Positions 59,860 to 64,000 of a DNA stretch of 64,000 nt are shown one piece after another. A model generated the notes under the pieces. The model saw only the letters and a list, made by a program, of their open reading frames with translations. It was not told the origin of the DNA and did not search any database. Every line of letters begins with the position of its first letter. The stretch's first letter is position 1. A program made the translations under genes and the position numbers. Source of the DNA: Purpureocillium takamizusanense (lineage: Eukaryota > Ascomycota > Sordariomycetes > Hypocreales > Ophiocordycipitaceae); the NCBI RefSeq assembly GCF_022605165.1, contig NC_063073.1, positions 1,054,001 through 1,118,000 of the forward strand. The letters are read 5' to 3'.

Positions 59860-60894
59860 ATGGAGCCCGCCGCCGCCGCCGCCGCCGCCGCCGTGGGGGC
59901 CGAGACGCTGGAGCGGGCGCAGGCCCGGCACCGTAGGGAGCTCAAGGACCTGCAGGGTCGCATCACCAACAAGAAGAAGAACGCGACCAAGAAGACGCGC
60001 AAGGGCGTCAACGACGAGTGCGCCGAGATGGAGCGCCAGACGCGCGAGCGGCACGTCGCCGAACTGGCGGCCCTCGCGGGCGGCGGTAGCGGGACGACAG
60101 CAGACGCCGGCGGCGGCAACGACCGTGACGACGACGACGAGAACAACCGTAGCGGAGAGCTCGAGGAGGCGGCTAGGAAGCTCAGTATAGGCTCGACAAA
60201 CGAAGCTGAGAAGAAACCTCCCCAGCCGCAGCAGCCGCAGCAGCATCAGCAACAACAAGAAGGCGGCAAAAAGCGCAACCGCCAAAAGGAACGCCTTGCC
60301 CGCCGCGCCGCCGAGCAGGAAGCCGCCTCCGCACGCGCCGAGGAGGAAGCCTCCTCCATGACGGACCGCCGCGCCCTCGAGAGCTCGTACATGAAGAAGG
60401 CCTTTGCGGCCAACGATCTCGTCGAGAAGGACATTGAGCCCGACGGGCACTGCCTCTTCTCCGCCGTCGCGGACCAGCTGGCGCACAACGCCATCCCCGT
60501 CCGCACCCCCTTCGCTGCCGCCGCTAGAACTTCGGCGTCCTCCTCCACTACGGAGCCCGCGTACAGGGTGGTGCGCAGGGCCGCCGCGGCCTTCATGGCC
60601 GACAACGCAGACGACTTCGCGCCCTTCCTTGAGGAGGAACTGGACGCGTACGTGGCCAGGGTGCGCGACACGGCCGAATGGGGCGGGCAGTTGGAGCTCA
60701 CGGCCCTGGCGAGGCGGTACGGCGCCGAGATTCGCGTCATCCAGGACGGGCGGACGGAGCGCATCGGCGAGGAGGAGGGCAAGGTGACGGGGAAGACGTT
60801 ATGGCTGGCCTATTACCGCCACGGCTATGGTCTGGGTGAGCACTACAACTCGCTGCGCAGGAAGACAACACCTTCACGGCCAGCCGATACTTGA
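59860..60894 (+). CDS. OTU-domain deubiquitinase, Otu2/OTUD6-like
   Basis: A single exon encodes 344 residues. The N-terminal half is a charged coiled coil (ETLERAQARHRRELKDLQGRI, KKNATKKTRKGVNDEC) that matches Otu2/OTUD6 proteins, followed by a Q/P-rich linker. The OTU catalytic domain holds Asp195 and Cys198 in EPDGHCLFSAVADQL and His328 in GEHYNSL, so all three active-site residues are present. Yeast Otu2 removes monoubiquitin from the 40S ribosomal protein eS7 and associates with 40S subunits. A GCC repeat encodes an alanine run right after the start. The gene is convergent with the methyltransferase, with 232 bp between stops. Confidence 0.94.
   Translation: MEPAAAAAAAAVGAETLERAQARHRRELKDLQGRITNKKKNATKKTRKGVNDECAEMERQTRERHVAELAALAGGGSGTTADAGGGNDRDDDDENNRSGELEEAARKLSIGSTNEAEKKPPQPQQPQQHQQQQEGGKKRNRQKERLARRAAEQEAASARAEEEASSMTDRRALESSYMKKAFAANDLVEKDIEPDGHCLFSAVADQLAHNAIPVRTPFAAAARTSASSSTTEPAYRVVRRAAAAFMADNADDFAPFLEEELDAYVARVRDTAEWGGQLELTALARRYGAEIRVIQDGRTERIGEEEGKVTGKTLWLAYYRHGYGLGEHYNSLRRKTTPSRPADT
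59866..59893 (+). repeat. (GCC)n repeat coding for N-terminal polyalanine in the OTU protein
   Basis: About eight to nine GCC codons follow MEP at the start of the OTU protein. Confidence 0.9.
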
Positions 60895-61126
60895 CGCAAC
60901 CACCCCAATCTTTCCCCCGATCGGCGACAGAAATCAACACATGTCAACTACTGCATAACGACGATGCTGGGCTTGAGGAAGCGCCATGTATATACATGGA
61001 GAGAGCAGGCGGCCATCGTGACTTTAATTCACAAACTTTTTTGGCGCATTGGGCATCATTCTATCACAGCCTCTGCCTCCTCATTCTCTGGAGTTTTGAC
61101 GACGCCCCACGGGCATGTCGCCGACA

Positions 61127-62131
61127 TCACCGCGTCCACACGGAGATGAAGTCCAAGACCGAGCCATCCTCAGATGTCCCGGCTGGATGTGTCCGTGAAG
61201 GCTTGATAATGCTGAGCCGATGCAGTTCACCCTGGCAAGGCTTGGAGCTGGGCTTGTGGACGACGGTCCCGTCGGTGTTGTACGAAACTTCCTCGCCGGG
61301 AGCTGACAGGAGAGCCTCGTACACCTCGGGGTTGAGACCCCAAGGCGGGCCGGGCTCGGACAGAGGCTTCCCCGTCGGAAACTCGAGGCAGACGAGACGC
61401 CCCTTTGGATGAACAAGGTCGGCCATGCGCTTGGCCCAGCGAGGGCGGGCTTCGGGGGGCAGGGCACATAGGAACTAGGGTTGCTAGTCAGCCAATGCTC
61501 CAGCGCAGCGTCGTGTTGCTGTGAATATTGCAGATGGGACGGGATTGACCCGCGACGGAGCTTGCCCTGGGCTCAGACTTACAGTGTAATCGTAAATGAG
61601 ATCGAAAGTGCCCGAGCCGTCTGTGCCGATGCCCTTGGACCAGCTCCCATCAAAAAAGTCGCCAGCCAACCACTTCACGTCGCCCTTTTCCAGGTCTTGC
61701 TCGACGGGTTTGTACAGCCCCTTGCTCTCGGCATCTTTCCTGTTCTCCTCGGCCATGCGCACGGCATCGGGGCTGTAGTCGAGACCCCAGACGTCATAGC
61801 CGAAGGAGCTCAAGAGAAGCACATCGTGCCCACGGCCGCAGCCAGGGACGAGTGCGGTGCGTCGGGGAACGCCCTGAATGAGGTTTCCACGAGCATCACG
61901 TTCTTGTGCGGGCGGCACGAGGTCAGTGCGCTGGGCGAGGAGGTCGGCCAAGGCAAGAGAGGGACCGGCGCGGTCCCAGGGCGTGAAGGCCTGGCGGTAG
62001 AGCGAGTCCCACTGAGAGGGGTGGGAAGTGAATGGCAACGAAGCAAAACTCTGCTGTAGGCGGGATCGCTCCTCGGGGGTGATGGCGGGAGCCGAGCTGC
62101 TGACACTGTTCTGCGTGGAGGCGGCGGCCAT
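61127..62131 (-). CDS. TPMT/HOL-type thiol methyltransferase
   Basis: Two exons, complement of 61583-62131 and 61127-61474, encode 298 residues with a 108-nt intron. SAM-binding motif I is TALVPGCGRGHDVLLLSSFGYDVWGLD (92-117), and the post-I acidic residue Asp118 precedes YSP. The DLIYDYT-FLCALPPEARPRWAKRM block joined by the intron, and the late GLNPEVYEALL segment, match the thiopurine/halide/thiol methyltransferase family (Pfam TPMT). Such enzymes methylate thiols, bisulfide or halides, and in fungi may protect against sulfur compounds. The frame stays open upstream of the ATG for 54 codons without another ATG, so the start at 62131 is preferred. The substrate is unknown. Confidence 0.9.
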
Positions 62132-64000
62132 GTTGACGAAGAGGAGGTGGTACTGGCGGCGGCGGTGGTGTTGCGGTGGAGGGTCGTCGCGGGGCACTTC
62201 GGCTGGGTTGCCGTTGTGGTACTGCAGGCAACGGTTGGAACGTGGGTGACGAGGCGGGATAATGATGGCGTCGGACCTAGGATGCGCAATCACATGCAGC
62301 GATGGGGCGATGAAGCGCCCATGGGCAGAAACAGGAGCAGAGCACGAGCAGGAGACGAGGGAGACGAAGCAAGAAGGTGGAAAGCGAAGCAGGAATCGGG
62401 AGCGGAACGGCGGGCGGCGGCAGCGATGGCGGAGGGGAGGGGCAGAATGGTGGAACGAGCACTAAGATCGAAAGTTATAGCGGGGTTGTCCTTCGCAGCC
62501 GCCCGTCCAGAATGGGGGAGCGGAAGCGCTGGTCGTGCGAGCTGCTGTTCCGATGGAGCCCATATGGATGTGAGGTGTGGATGCAAACAACGGGGATTGT
62601 CGCCACGCTTGGGCGCTCGGCTGGGTGGGTCGCCCACTTGCTGGAGGAAGACGTCACCAAAGATGGTTTTGGAGGGCGGACTAGGCCCCGGAATTCGGCG
62701 ACGGTGCCATTACGACAAGGCTGGTCCAATTGGGGCGAGCCGGCGCCAGGCCCTACATGGAGGACAAGTTAAGTTGAGGCCATCGCCAGGAGTCGAAGAG
62801 CCGGGTAGAGATGCTCAGGACCGAAGTAAGGTAGGTACCCGTTGGAGTCCACTGCCGTAACATCCTGCAGTGAGACAAACGGAGCACGTGCTCGCGGGGT
62901 GCGCCTGCCAAGCTCAAGCCTGACCCCCTTTGACTGCGCACCACCCGGTGTCGTGTCTGCCTGTCATGGCTTGATGAGGAAGGCATCACCTCCAGTGTCC
63001 TACCTCGTACGCAGTACGAAGTAGTTACTTCATACTACTACCAAGGGCCCGGTAGGACAGGAATGCGTGCTATTGGTACGCCACTGAACAGACCAGAAGA
63101 CGCCACAACGTTCGCCGTTGTCTCACCGAGCTGCACGGTGGACATCGCAACCCTTGAAATGGATTACACTCATGTTCCGTGTTTCTCTTTGGTCCGAGGT
63201 TGCACGTATGCACGTAGTGTTCGAAAGGCCTCGGCAGCCAAGGAGGTCTATCTATATTGCGAGATGTGATGAGACACAGGGAGCAATGCTGGAGCTGGTG
63301 ATGCGAGATGGTGTGTCGATGCAGCAGATTTCACCAAGGGTTTTAAAGTGCAGTGCCTTTGTATCTTTGGAGGAGTCGTGGACAGCACCTTGTTGACGAT
63401 GGGGGGTCATTCCTATACATAAGAATGACCATTGCGAAATGGGCGTGAATCAGAGGCAACACGCGCGAGTTGCGTAAGAGATGAGGACTCTTGGCTGCCG
63501 TTGCCGTTTGATGTTGTCCTTGTCGTCAGTATCGTTGGCGGACAGACTGATGGCAAGTCCACCGACTTGCCCAACAAGAACTTGACAAAATATCGCGGCC
63601 GACATCCGTGCTTGATCAGACTTGGACATGCGATGATACCCTCATCCGTCATCGCTTTACGTGGTGAAGCTGAGCGATAGCCAGCACGAGAGGCACACTG
63701 CCAGGCAACAGCAACCTCGTAAGGGTGGTTGACGTTGCTCCCTCACCTCTCGCCCACCTACTCTCCCCGACTCTCACCTTTCCCGTCTGCTGGCCGAGAG
63801 GGGCCCGCATACCGCGACAACTGACGATAGTTCTTTCTCTTCATAACCTGTTTCGCAGCACCTCTTCGATTCTAGCAACAATCGTCGTGCCATGCTGACA
63901 GCTACGATATGGTATGCCCTTTTCGTGATTCGCCGTTGGTATACTAGCTAGCTGGTGGATCACGCGTCTCGGTGCCCGTCCAAGTTCTGCTTTTTGGTGT
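62132..64000. other. Right-edge region: methyltransferase promoter and unassigned sequence
   Basis: Contains TACGAAGTA at 63015-63023 and a GTAGGTACC element near 62831. Open frames overlapping 62147-62860 have R/G/A-rich composition and no domains. No gene is supported until the candidate leader near 63740. Confidence 0.5.
63740..64000 (+). promoter_or_regulatory. Probable leader or first exon of a + strand gene continuing beyond the window
   Basis: A C/T-rich tract (63739-63795) is followed by a candidate acceptor at about 63860 (TTTCGCAG) and an ATG at 63893 whose short frame runs into a GTATGC donor at about 63913. This pattern is common at fungal gene starts. Too little sequence remains to name a product. 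Confidence 0.25.

Noticed and set aside
1..64000. Secondary-metabolite cluster, CRISPR array or intact transposon
   Set aside because: No PKS, NRPS, terpene synthase, transposase or reverse transcriptase motif was seen, no terminal inverted repeats with target duplication, and the DNA is eukaryotic.

Overview
The window is chromosomal DNA from a filamentous ascomycete, most probably a Sordariomycete of the order Hypocreales. The evidence is a class III chitin synthase, an ApsA/Num1-type cortical protein, a ras-2-type GTPase, a fungal Opy2-type membrane anchor, and short GT-AG introns (mostly 56-226 nt). The DNA is GC-rich and there are no AT-rich RIP-like blocks. Genus-level assignment (Purpureocillium-like or another Ophiocordycipitaceae) is a guess. 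I built the gene models by hand from open frames, splice signals and protein-family conservation; every multi-exon model listed has consistent intron phases.

Region 1-20 kb is gene-dense and mainly metabolic: the 3' end of an NADPH:quinone reductase; a dienelactone hydrolase divergent from RPA1 (large subunit of replication protein A); gamma-glutamyl phosphate reductase (proline synthesis); a secreted serine carboxypeptidase; a QDR3-like MFS transporter; a PLP-dependent serine/threonine dehydratase; mitochondrial ketol-acid reductoisomerase (Ilv5); and a small secreted cysteine-containing protein. Several of these handle peptides or amino acids. The dehydratase and Ilv5 are same-strand neighbours whose chemistry connects through 2-oxobutanoate and pyruvate.

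Region 20.8-31 kb holds the NEDD8-conjugating enzyme Ubc12, class III chitin synthase and, divergently, an Opy2-like HOG/MAPK membrane anchor.

Region 31-54 kb is unusual. It holds only two genes, ras-2 and a haloacid-dehalogenase-type hydrolase, separated by three spacers of about 7 kb each. The spacers contain microsatellites, homopolymer runs, clusters of GGTACCTA-type palindromes and dispersed copies of a TACGAAGTA motif, but no ORF that I could defend as a gene.

Region 54-64 kb holds the ApsA/Num1 cortical dynein-anchor homologue, an Otu2/OTUD6-type deubiquitinase, a convergent TPMT/HOL-type methyltransferase, and what looks like the promoter or leader of a further + strand gene at the right edge.

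I recognised no tRNA, rRNA, CRISPR array, intact transposon or secondary-metabolite cluster. The most interesting signals are the long spacers with their dispersed short palindromes, the repeated QT motifs in ApsA that resemble dynein light chain binding sites, the secreted WRxGQR-repeat protein, and low-complexity insertions in otherwise conserved enzymes.
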